From JBBIQS01 sp037442205 (GTDB lineage: Bacteria > Myxococcota > Myxococcia > Myxococcales > UBA5297), in the NCBI GenBank assembly GCA_037442205.1, contig JBBIQS010000016.1, forward strand, positions 37,096-101,095: DNA of 64,000 nt, in the 5' to 3' direction. Both the position numbers and the translations under genes were made by a program. The notes beneath the pieces are model-generated. The model saw nothing but the letters and a program-made list of their open reading frames with translations, was not told the origin of the DNA and made no database searches. This document shows positions 32,491 to 40,329 of the stretch, in pieces. The stretch's first letter is position 1; every line of letters begins with the position of its first letter.

Positions 32491-33360
32491 ATGGATACCT
32501 CCACCATGTTCCGCGCCCGGGCGCTCCTGCTCGCTCCCCTCCTCCTCTCCGCCTGCCTGGGCGACCCGGCCGCGCACCTCGACAAGGCGCGCGACCTGGC
32601 CTTCCAGCGCCGGCCGGCCGAGGCCCTGGCGGAGTACGAAGAGGTCCTCTCGCTGCTCGCCAAGAAGGACCCGCACAAGGTCCGGGCCCAGATGGTCCCG
32701 GCGCTCAAGGGCGCCGGCGACCTGTGCTACCTGGAGATGCGCCAGCTGCCCCGGGCGGTCGAGTTCTACCGCGCCCTCGCCAACCGCTACCCCGAGGCCC
32801 CCGAGACCCTCGACGCCCGCGCCAGCCTGGCCGAAATCCTGCGCGGCACCGGCGACCGCCGCGGCGCGGTGGCCGAGCTCTCCGCCCTGGTCCAGGCCTT
32901 CCCCCAGGGCGCCGAGGTCGACCGCTACCAGTACCTCGCCGCCAAGGACTACTTCGAGCTGGGCGACTACGACCAGGCCATCCTCGAGTCCCGGGTGCTG
33001 CTGACCCGCTACCCCGACAGCCCCTACGCCGACGACGCCCAGATGCTCATCGGCGCCTCCCTCGGCATGCAGAGCCAGCGCGAGAAGGCCATCCAGGCCT
33101 ACGAGGAGGTGGCCAGGCGCTGGCCGGCCTCCGACATGGCCCCGCGCGCCCGCTACGAGCAGGCCAAGATCCTCGAGGAGATGGGCCAGGAGGAGAAGGC
33201 CGTCGACGTGCTGGTCGAGGCCCTCAAGACGCACCCCGATCCCAAGGGCGTCCAGATGGAGATCGCCCGCCTGAAGAAGCGCCTGGCGCTCCACCGCCTG
33301 CCCGACAAGATCGACCCCGCGCAGATCTGGGAGTGGAACCAGCCCCAGGTCCCGCCCTGA
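32491..33360 (+). CDS. TPR-repeat outer-membrane lipoprotein
   Basis: 289 residues. Lipobox LLLSAC at about residues 17-22 (from ATG 32491; ATG 32506 is a possible alternative), followed by TPR-like helix pairs: HLDKARDLAFQRRPAEALAEYEEVL, AGDLCYLEMRQLPRAVEFYRALANRYPEA, AAKDYFELGDYDQAILESRVLLTRYPDS and GMQSQREKAIQAYEEVARRWPAS. This is BamD/YbgF-like in type; it should be a scaffold at the inner face of the outer membrane. The downstream hemL gene is 47 bp away on the same strand. Confidence 0.82.
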   Translation: MDTSTMFRARALLLAPLLLSACLGDPAAHLDKARDLAFQRRPAEALAEYEEVLSLLAKKDPHKVRAQMVPALKGAGDLCYLEMRQLPRAVEFYRALANRYPEAPETLDARASLAEILRGTGDRRGAVAELSALVQAFPQGAEVDRYQYLAAKDYFELGDYDQAILESRVLLTRYPDSPYADDAQMLIGASLGMQSQREKAIQAYEEVARRWPASDMAPRARYEQAKILEEMGQEEKAVDVLVEALKTHPDPKGVQMEIARLKKRLALHRLPDKIDPAQIWEWNQPQVPP

Positions 33361-33407
33361 GCGAGCGCTCGCCCGCCTCTCCAACCTCCCACCCTCCGAG
33401 GATCCCG

Positions 33408-34688
33408 ATGGACCACAACCGCAGCCATTCGATGTTCGAGCGCGCCAAGGCCCTGATGCCCGGCGGCGTCAACTCGCCGGTGCGCGCCTTCCGCGGCGTC
33501 GGCGGCGACCCGGTGTTCTTCAAGAAGGGCGAGGGCGCCTGGCTCACCGACGTCGACGGAAACCGCTACCTCGACTACGTCGGCTCCTGGGGCCCGATGA
33601 TCCTGGGCCAGGCCAACCAGCCGGTGCTCGACGCGGTGATCGAGGCCGCCCGCTCCGGCACCAGCTTCGGCGCCCCGCACGAGCGCGAGATCGAGCTGGC
33701 CGAGCTGATCACCAAGACCGTGCCCTCGGTGGAGAAGGTGCGGCTGGTCTCCAGCGGCAGCGAGGCCACCACCGCCGCCATCCGCCTGGCCCGCGGCGCG
33801 ACCGGGCGCGACTACATCCTCAAGTTCGAGGGCTGCTTCCACGGCGCGGTGGACAGCCTGCTGGTCAAGGCCGGCTCCGGCGTCGAGACCCTGGGCCTGC
33901 CCGACTCCCCGGGCATCCCCGCCGACCTGGCCAAGTACACCCTCACCCTGCCCTTCAACGACCTCGACCGCGCCCGCGACCTGTTCGCCAGGATGGGCGG
34001 CAAGATCGCCGCGCTGATCATCGAGCCGGTGGTGGGGAACATGGGCGTGCTCGTCCCGCGCGAGGGCTACCTGCGCGGCCTGCTCGAGCTGACCCAGAAG
34101 CACGGGGCGCTCTTCATCTGCGACGAGGTGATGACCGGGTTCCGGGTGGCTCGCGGCGGCGCCCAGGAGCGGTACGGCATCCGCCCCGACCTGACCACCT
34201 TCGGCAAGATCATCGGCGGCGGCCTGCCGGTGGGCGCCTACGGCGGCCGCAAGGAGCTGATGGCCCGAATTGCTCCCGAGGGGCCGATCTACCAGGCCGG
34301 CACCTTGAGCGGGAACCCGCTGGCCACCGCCGCCGGCATCGCCATGCTCCAGCAGCTCGGCCGCCCCGGCGTCTACGAGCAGCTCGAAGGCGTGAGCGCC
34401 CGGCTGGCCGAGGGGCTGCGCGAGCGGCTGGCGCGCCACCGCATCGCCGGAACCGTCAACCGCGTCGGCAGCATGTGGACCCTCTTCTTCGCCGCCGAGG
34501 CGCCGTTCGACTACCCCAGCGCCAAGAAGGCCGACACCGCCCGCTTCGGCCGCTTCTTCCACGCCATGCTCGAGCGCGGCGTCTACCTGCCGCCCTCCCA
34601 GTTCGAGGCCGCCTTCGTCTCGCTGGCCCACGGCGAGCAGGAGATCGCCAAGACGCTCGCCGCCGCCGACGAGGCCCTCTCGGCCTAG
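33408..34688 (+). CDS. hemL: Glutamate-1-semialdehyde 2,1-aminomutase
   Basis: 426 residues, family-typical length. PLP Schiff-base Lys267 in TTFGKIIGGGLPVGAYGGRKE; other signatures are MPGGVNSPVRAFRGVGG, VRLVSSGSEATTAAIRLARG, KFEGCFHGAVDSLLVKAGSG, FICDEVMTGFRV and YQAGTLSGNPLATAAG. It converts glutamate-1-semialdehyde to 5-aminolevulinate, the C5 route of tetrapyrrole (heme) synthesis, in the cytoplasm. A rho-independent terminator begins 24 bp after the stop. Confidence 0.97.
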   Translation: MDHNRSHSMFERAKALMPGGVNSPVRAFRGVGGDPVFFKKGEGAWLTDVDGNRYLDYVGSWGPMILGQANQPVLDAVIEAARSGTSFGAPHEREIELAELITKTVPSVEKVRLVSSGSEATTAAIRLARGATGRDYILKFEGCFHGAVDSLLVKAGSGVETLGLPDSPGIPADLAKYTLTLPFNDLDRARDLFARMGGKIAALIIEPVVGNMGVLVPREGYLRGLLELTQKHGALFICDEVMTGFRVARGGAQERYGIRPDLTTFGKIIGGGLPVGAYGGRKELMARIAPEGPIYQAGTLSGNPLATAAGIAMLQQLGRPGVYEQLEGVSARLAEGLRERLARHRIAGTVNRVGSMWTLFFAAEAPFDYPSAKKADTARFGRFFHAMLERGVYLPPSQFEAAFVSLAHGEQEIAKTLAAADEALSA

Positions 34689-34712
34689 CAACCACCCGTT
34701 CGCCTGATCTGG

Positions 34713-34744
34713 AAGCCCTTCGCCCTTGGGGCGAGGGGCTTTTT
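34713..34744 (+). terminator. Rho-independent terminator after hemL
   Basis: Left arm AAGCCCTTCGCCC (34713-34725), short TTG loop, right arm GGGCGAGGGGCTT (34729-34741; one G-U pair) running into TTTTT (34740-34744). Confidence 0.9.
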
Positions 34745-34889
34745 GCGTCCGCCGGCGTTGTCGGCAATCTTGGACTGCCGAAATTTGGCAAGCGGGCGAG
34801 CATCCCAAGGGGCACGGCATTAGGATGACGGCCCCGCCCCGGCAGCGCTCGGAGTGGAGGGGACCGAAACCGCAGGGAGCGAACGGCGC

Positions 34890-36137
34890 ATGCAGCGTTT
34901 CCCGTCGAGGATTGACGAGGTCGATGCGGTGGTGGCTCGGGCCATCGCCGCGCTGCCCGACCTGGGCGCCGCCCGCGCCATCGCCGGCGAGCTGGAGCGC
35001 CTGGGCGGCGATCGCGCCGTCTTCGCCCGCTGCATCCTCACCCTCGAGCTGGCCATCGCCGGCGATCCGCAGTCTCGCGAGGAGCTCTCCCAGCACGTGG
35101 CGGTGCTGATCCAGGCCTACGAAGACCCGATGCTCGCCATCCTGCTGGTGGCCGGCAATCCGCTGCTGGTCGCCCGCTGGGAGAAGGTGCGCCCCGTGGT
35201 CCAGGACTTCGTGCGCCAGCGTTCCGCCGCGGAGCCTGGCGCCAGGCAGCAGCCGAAGTCCGACGCGTCAGGCCCGCCCGTCCTCTATCCGAAGCAGGCG
35301 CCGAAGGAAGGGATGGCCCCGCCGCAGCTCTCGCGGCAGACCCCGGCTCCACCGGCTCCACCGACGCTGCCGCTCAGCGCCCCCTCCACACAGCCGGCCG
35401 CCACCCAGCCGCCCAAGCCGGCGCCGCGGCTGGCGACTCCGCTGGAGCTGATCGCGGACATCCAGGCCCTCGCCGCCCAGCCGCCAGCGCCCGCCGGCGC
35501 GCGCCCGCCACCCGCGCCGCCGCTGCCGCGGGTCCCCACCCTGCCCTACCGGCCGCCGAAGCCGACCGATCGGCTGGCCACCCCCACCGAGCTCATCCTC
35601 GAGATCCAGGAGATCGTCGAAGTCGCCGAGCCGCCGCCTCCACCGGCCGATTCGCAGGAGGAACAACCGGTCTCCGAGGAGTGCCTGGCGTTCTGGCAGT
35701 TCACCGAAGAGGCGCTGGGAAGGGCCCCGGATCCCAGCGGCTCGACCGTGGGCCAGAGCAGCTTCCCGGTGCAGAAGAGCTCGGATCGGGCCCGGCTGGT
35801 GCGCTTCGCCCACAGCCTGCTGGAGCGCTTCTCCCAGGTCCCGCAGGCGCGCTCGCTGGCGGCGCTGGTGCTGCTCTTCGTCGCCGGACACGAGAAGGAG
35901 CGCGGCCTGCTGGGCGTCAACCGCGAGCGCGTCGAGATGCTGCGCACCGGCCTGTCGCTGATGGGCGAGCTGAAGCCCGCCTCGCAGGTGGCGGCGATGT
36001 TCGAGCACGACGGCACGCACACCCGCGAGAGCTTCATCGTGGTGCTGGAGGCGGTGCGCAAGTACCTGGGCTACTGCCTGGCCAACAAGCTCGACCCCCG
36101 CGACCCCGAGACGGCGCGCAACTACCCGGCGATCTAG
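34890..36137 (+). CDS. Hypothetical protein with proline-rich linker and a twice-repeated RLATP motif
   Basis: 415 residues. N-terminal helical domain (about 1-110, VVARAIAALPDLGAARAIAGELERLGG...), a Pro/Ala-rich disordered linker (about 110-250) and a C-terminal helical domain (about 265-415, CLAFWQFTEEALGRAP...LAALVLLFVAGHEKERGLLGVNRERVEMLRTGLSLMGELK). Within the linker, RLATPLELIADIQAL (35427-35471) and RLATPTELILEIQEI (35571-35615) are two copies of one motif, likely a docking helix. Family not recognised. The ATG at 34890 (GGGAG 10 nt upstream) is preferred over a GTG at 34854. It follows the hemL terminator, so it has its own promoter. Confidence 0.72.
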   Translation: MQRFPSRIDEVDAVVARAIAALPDLGAARAIAGELERLGGDRAVFARCILTLELAIAGDPQSREELSQHVAVLIQAYEDPMLAILLVAGNPLLVARWEKVRPVVQDFVRQRSAAEPGARQQPKSDASGPPVLYPKQAPKEGMAPPQLSRQTPAPPAPPTLPLSAPSTQPAATQPPKPAPRLATPLELIADIQALAAQPPAPAGARPPPAPPLPRVPTLPYRPPKPTDRLATPTELILEIQEIVEVAEPPPPPADSQEEQPVSEECLAFWQFTEEALGRAPDPSGSTVGQSSFPVQKSSDRARLVRFAHSLLERFSQVPQARSLAALVLLFVAGHEKERGLLGVNRERVEMLRTGLSLMGELKPASQVAAMFEHDGTHTRESFIVVLEAVRKYLGYCLANKLDPRDPETARNYPAI

Positions 36138-36265
36138 CTCTCGCCCGCGCCAGCAGTCCGCCGCCCGCGCCACAGGCGATGGAGCAGGCGAGGCTCGGGG
36201 CCAATTCCAAGCCTGCGCGCGGTTGTGCTAACAGAGGGCGCCCTTTCGCCCTCTCAAGGACCCCG

Positions 36266-37360
36266 ATGCACCTCGCCATCCTGCACAACGACGACTTCGC
36301 CCACCTCCCCGCCGACCTCACCCGGCGCTCGCAGGACGCGGTCGTCGACATGGCCCACGCCTTCGCCGCCTCGCTAACCAAGCGCGGCGCGCAGGTGGAG
36401 CTGGTGGCGGTGGGCGCCGAGCCGCTGGCCTTCCTGCCCGCGCTCGACCGGCTCGCTCCCGAGGTGGTGGTCAACCTGTGCGAGTCGGTGGGCGGCGATT
36501 CCCGGGCCGAGATGGTGGTGCCGGCGCTGCTCGAGCTGCACGGCTACGCCTACACCGGCTCCCAGCCGCTGGCGCTCTCGCTGGCGCTGCACAAGGCCAC
36601 CGCCAAGGACCTGCTCAAGGGCCGCGGGGTGCCGACTCCGGAGCACGCCCTGGTGGAGAAGCTCGAGGACTGCCGCCGGCTGTCGGTGCCGCTGCCGGCC
36701 ATCGTCAAGCCGGCGCGCGAGGACGCTTCGATCGGCATCGACCGCTTCTCGGTGGTGCGCACGCCGCAGGAGCTGGAGCGGGCCTGTGCGCGGGTACTGG
36801 AGCGCCATCGCCAGCCGGCGCTGGTGGAGCAGTTCATCGACGGCCGCGAGCTGAACGTGGCGCTGCTCGGAGATCCGGCGCAGGTGCTGCCCATCGCCGA
36901 GATCGACTTCTCGGGGATGCCCAGGGGCGTGCCGCGCATCGTGACCTATAACGCCAAGTGGGACGAGGCCTCGGCCGAGTTCCTCGGCTCGCCGCCGATC
37001 CGCTGCGTGCTGCCGGCGAAGCTGGAGCGGCGCGTGCAGCAGGTGGCCCGCGAGGCCTTCACCGCGGTGGGCTGCCGCGACTACGCCCGAGTCGACATCC
37101 GGCTGTCGGCGGACGGGGTGCCCTACGTGATTGAGGTCAATCCCAACTGCGACCTGAGCCCCGACGCCGGCTTCGCCCGGGCGGCGCGCAACGGCGGCGT
37201 CGATTACGACGCGCTCGCCTGGAAGTTGGTCGAGCTGGCTCGCGGCCGCGCTCTCGCCCGGTCTGAGCCCAAGCCTCGGCGGAAGGCAGCCAGACCGTCG
37301 TCTTCGCGCCCGGTTCGCAAGCAGGCCGGCCGACGTGCGGCCTCCCGTCGCCATCCCTGA
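36266..37360 (+). CDS. D-alanine-D-alanine-ligase-like ATP-grasp protein with basic tail
   Basis: 364 residues. Ddl-type N-terminal domain (LAILHNDD, VVVNLCESVGGDSRAEMVVPALLELHGYAYTGSQPLALSLALHKATAKDLLKGRGVPTPEH) and ATP-grasp domain (PAIVKPAREDASIGI, VEQFIDGRELNVALLGD, YARVDIRLSADGVPYVIEVNPNCDLSPDAGFARAA, with Mg-binding Glu/Asn in EVNPN). It should form an amide or dipeptide bond using ATP; the substrate need not be D-alanine. The last 30 residues are Lys/Arg/Ser/Pro-rich, unusual for Ddl and perhaps nucleic-acid or membrane binding. It lies 128 bp after the proline-rich gene and 62 bp before the coiled-coil gene. Confidence 0.88.
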   Translation: MHLAILHNDDFAHLPADLTRRSQDAVVDMAHAFAASLTKRGAQVELVAVGAEPLAFLPALDRLAPEVVVNLCESVGGDSRAEMVVPALLELHGYAYTGSQPLALSLALHKATAKDLLKGRGVPTPEHALVEKLEDCRRLSVPLPAIVKPAREDASIGIDRFSVVRTPQELERACARVLERHRQPALVEQFIDGRELNVALLGDPAQVLPIAEIDFSGMPRGVPRIVTYNAKWDEASAEFLGSPPIRCVLPAKLERRVQQVAREAFTAVGCRDYARVDIRLSADGVPYVIEVNPNCDLSPDAGFARAARNGGVDYDALAWKLVELARGRALARSEPKPRRKAARPSSSRPVRKQAGRRAASRRHP

Positions 37361-37422
37361 GGCTGATCGGCCGCCGGCCGTTCCCTTGGACCAGTGCCGT
37401 TTGGCAGTAGACTTGGCCTGTC

Positions 37423-39867
37423 ATGGCGCCCGGCAAGGACGACCCGCTCGACGATCTGCGCAAGAGCCTCGACGACGAGGGCTCAGGGCTCCCGGCACCG
37501 CCGCGCGCCGGGGCGCCGAGCGCCGCGGCCTTCAACGCCGCGGCCGTCGCCCGCCCTCCTTCCGCTCCGCCGCCCCTGCCGCGCGCCCGAGCGGCCACCA
37601 ATCCGACCCTCGCCCCGCCAGCTGCCTCGGCTCCGCCGCCGGCCTCGCCGCCAGCGCCAGTGCCTCGGCAACCCACCGGCAAGCCCCGCGGCGACCCCTT
37701 CCAGGAACCGGCCGAGCCACGCCCGCCCAAGGGCGGCTCGCCCGACGACAAGCTCGAGTACTTCCGCTCGGTGGTGCGCCTCAAGGAGGAGACCCTCCAG
37801 CGCGCCCGCCAGCTGTACGCCGATCGCTGCGCCGAGCTGGACAAGTCGACCGAGGCCCTGGCTGCCACCAGCACGCAGCTGCAGGCGGCCAGCGCGGCGC
37901 TCGAAAAGGAGCGAGCCAAGGCCGCCGCGCAGGAGAAGGCGCTGGCCGATGGCGACGCCGAGCGCAAGGAGCTGAGCCGCAGCCTGATGGAGACCGAGGG
38001 GCAGCTGGTGGATATCGGCCAGCAGCTGGCCAAGTCCAAGGACCTCTGTGACCAGCTCACCGGCCAGCTCGCCTCCTCGAACACCAAGTCCGCAGGGCTG
38101 CTCGCCGAGGCCGAGGGGACCAAGCAGGAGCTGAAGCGGCTCGAGGCGGAGGCCAACGCCGCCGGCGCCCAGCGCGACGCCACCTCGGCCGATCTGAGCG
38201 AAGCCCGCGGGCAGATCGCCGAGCTGGAGACCGCGCTGCTGCGAGTCCAGCAGGAGGCGCAGTCCGCCAAGGACGAGCGCGAGGCGCTCGCGGCCAAGCT
38301 GGCCGACCTCTCGGCCAGGCACGGCCAGCTGGAGAAGGACCTCGCCGCGGCGCAGGAGCGCGAGGGCAAGACCGTCGCCGAGCTGACCACCTCACGCGAA
38401 GAGGCCGAGCTGCACGCCTCCGAGCTGGCCGGCGAGCGCGACGCCCTGACCGAGCGGCTGTCGGCGCTGGAGAAGGAGCTGGAGGAGGCCGGAGCGCAGC
38501 GCGACGAGGCCCGGCAGCAGGGACAGCAGCTCGAGCAGAAGCTGGCCGAGGTCTCCGGCGAGAGAGAGCAGGCCAGCCAGCGGGTCGAGGAGCTTCAGGG
38601 CGAGCTCTCCCAGGCGACCCAGCAGGCCGAGGTCCTCGAGGTCGAGCGCGACGACCGCGACAAGGAGATCGCCGGGCTCAAGCGGCAGCTGGAGGAGAGC
38701 CAGAAGGCCGCCGGCGAAGAGCGCGACGGCCTGCGGCATGAGCTGGAAGAGAGCCGGATGTCTAACGCCCAGCTGCAGGCTGATGTCGCTACTCAGCGCG
38801 AGGAAGCTGGGCAGGCCCAGGCGGCGCTCGAGAAGGAGCGCTCTCAAAATGCGGCGCTCAGCCAGCAGAAGGACGAGCTGGCGAGCCAGCTGGAGCAGGC
38901 GCGCCAGGGTGCTCAGCAGCTGGAGGCCAAGGTCCAGGAGGCCGAGGCGCAGGGCGCCGAGCAGCTGCGCACCGCGCAGTCCGAGGCCAAGGAAGAGCAG
39001 TCGGGCCAGGCGCGCAAGCTCGAGGAGCTCAAGAAGCGGCTGGAGAAAGCGGAAGCGGGGCTCTCCCAGGAGCGCACCCGCGCCGCCGAGCTGACAGGCG
39101 AGAGGGACGCGCTCAGCGAGCGGGTGTCGCAGCTGGTAGCCGAGGCGGAACAGCTCTCGTCGAGCGCCGAGCGCGCGCGCGCCGAGGTCGAAACCGATCG
39201 GGACAGCCGCCTGGGCGAGCTGCAGCGGCGCGCCGAGAAGGCCGAGCAGGCGCTGGCGGCGGAGAAGAAGGCCAAGGCGGAGCTCGAGGGGCGCCGCGCG
39301 TCGATGGAGAGGGCCGGCGCACAACGAGACGAGGAGCTCGCCGAGCTGCGCGAGAAGCTGGAGCAGGTCGAGCATGCCCGCGCCGAGCTCGAGAGCGAGG
39401 TCGAGCAGCTGCGCGGCGGGGCGGAGAAGGTCCGGGCGGACGGCGCCAGCGCGGAGAAGAAGCTGCGCGAAGATCTGTCAGTGCTGCAGAAGAGGGCCGC
39501 CGAGCTCGAGAAGTCGCTCGCCCGCGAGCACCAGGCGCGAGAAGAGCTGCAGGCCGAGCTCGAGGAAGCGGAAACCAAGCAAGCCTCCGCTGCCGCGCCC
39601 GAACCGGCGCCGGGCAATCTGATCTTCGAGCGCGATCAGCTCAAGGCCGAGGTCATCTCGCTCAAGCGCAAGCTGGCCCAGGCCGAGTCGAGCGGCTCGC
39701 CCGCCGGGGCGGCGGACGTGACCGCCGAGCGGGACAAGCTCAAGCAGGACGTCGCCGCCATGCGCAAGAAGCTCATGGCCGCCGAGTCCGCCCTCGAGTC
39801 CGCCGCCGCGCTCAAGGCCAAGGTCGCCAAGCTGGAGAGCCAGCTCAAAGGGCAGAAGGCGAAGTAG
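37423..39867 (+). CDS. Large coiled-coil protein (814 aa)
   Basis: N-terminal 100 residues are Pro/Ala-rich and disordered (PPAPPPLPRARAATNPTLAPPAASAP type), followed by DKLEYFRSVVRLKEETLQRARQLYADRC and then almost continuous heptad-rich coiled coil from about residue 110 to 690 (repeats such as AELTTSREEAELHASELAGERDAL, EKAEAGLSQERTRAAELTGERDALSER). The C-terminal 70 residues form another coil (ERDKLKQDVAAMRKKLMAAE). No enzyme domain. Such proteins act as scaffolds or filaments, like AglZ/FrzS-type or SMC-like helpers; the exact role is unknown. No signal peptide. Unusually rich in Ala, Glu, Gln and Lys. Confidence 0.8.
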   Translation: MAPGKDDPLDDLRKSLDDEGSGLPAPPRAGAPSAAAFNAAAVARPPSAPPPLPRARAATNPTLAPPAASAPPPASPPAPVPRQPTGKPRGDPFQEPAEPRPPKGGSPDDKLEYFRSVVRLKEETLQRARQLYADRCAELDKSTEALAATSTQLQAASAALEKERAKAAAQEKALADGDAERKELSRSLMETEGQLVDIGQQLAKSKDLCDQLTGQLASSNTKSAGLLAEAEGTKQELKRLEAEANAAGAQRDATSADLSEARGQIAELETALLRVQQEAQSAKDEREALAAKLADLSARHGQLEKDLAAAQEREGKTVAELTTSREEAELHASELAGERDALTERLSALEKELEEAGAQRDEARQQGQQLEQKLAEVSGEREQASQRVEELQGELSQATQQAEVLEVERDDRDKEIAGLKRQLEESQKAAGEERDGLRHELEESRMSNAQLQADVATQREEAGQAQAALEKERSQNAALSQQKDELASQLEQARQGAQQLEAKVQEAEAQGAEQLRTAQSEAKEEQSGQARKLEELKKRLEKAEAGLSQERTRAAELTGERDALSERVSQLVAEAEQLSSSAERARAEVETDRDSRLGELQRRAEKAEQALAAEKKAKAELEGRRASMERAGAQRDEELAELREKLEQVEHARAELESEVEQLRGGAEKVRADGASAEKKLREDLSVLQKRAAELEKSLAREHQAREELQAELEEAETKQASAAAPEPAPGNLIFERDQLKAEVISLKRKLAQAESSGSPAGAADVTAERDKLKQDVAAMRKKLMAAESALESAAALKAKVAKLESQLKGQKAK

Positions 39868-39894
39868 CCGCCCTGCCCCGGCTCTCTGAGCGCG

Positions 39895-40161
39895 TCAGAT
39901 CCGGGCTTCTGCCCGACGATGCGCCGCCGCCCGCTCTCCGATCGACCCGCGGAACCAGCCGTAGAGCGCGACGAGCGCCAGCCCAGCCAGGCCCACCAGG
40001 CAGTAGATGACCCTCGAGAACCAGTTCGAATCGAGGTGGGTCGCTCCGCCGAAGATGGCGTTGATCAGGTTCCAGTTGAAGAAGCCGATCAGGCCCCAGT
40101 TGATCGCGCCGATGATCGCCAGCACCAGAGACACGTTCCTGAGTGGATCCAACCGCCGCAT
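39895..40161 (-). CDS. DUF378 membrane protein
   Basis: 88 residues. MRRLDPLRNVSLVLAIIGAINWGLIGFFNWNLINAIFGG is the DUF378 signature (two membrane helices with WGL/FNWNL between), then a second helix VIYCLVGLAGLALVALYGW. ATG 40161 follows a strong GAGGAGG ribosome site; extra in-frame sequence upstream is Arg-rich and not part of the family. Function unknown, inner membrane. Same strand as the helicase, 168 bp downstream of it. Confidence 0.88.
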   Translation of the reverse strand: MRRLDPLRNVSLVLAIIGAINWGLIGFFNWNLINAIFGGATHLDSNWFSRVIYCLVGLAGLALVALYGWFRGSIGERAAAHRRAEARI

Positions 40162-40329
40162 GGCTCGCCTCCTCGGAGCAGGGCCCCACGCCCGTCCTCC
40201 GCAGCTGTGACGATTGGATCTGCCCGCGCTCGGCGCATGGACGCCGTCCGCCTCTCGAACCGGGCAGGCGAGAGTGTGGGCGATGGACAGCTGCTCGGCT
40301 GGATCGACCGAGGCCGTGCGCCCTCTCAA

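Noticed and set aside
32344..33384. Open frame upstream of the M16 peptidase on the minus strand
   Set aside because: Antisense to the TPR lipoprotein; the M16 signal peptide and ribosome site start at 32343.
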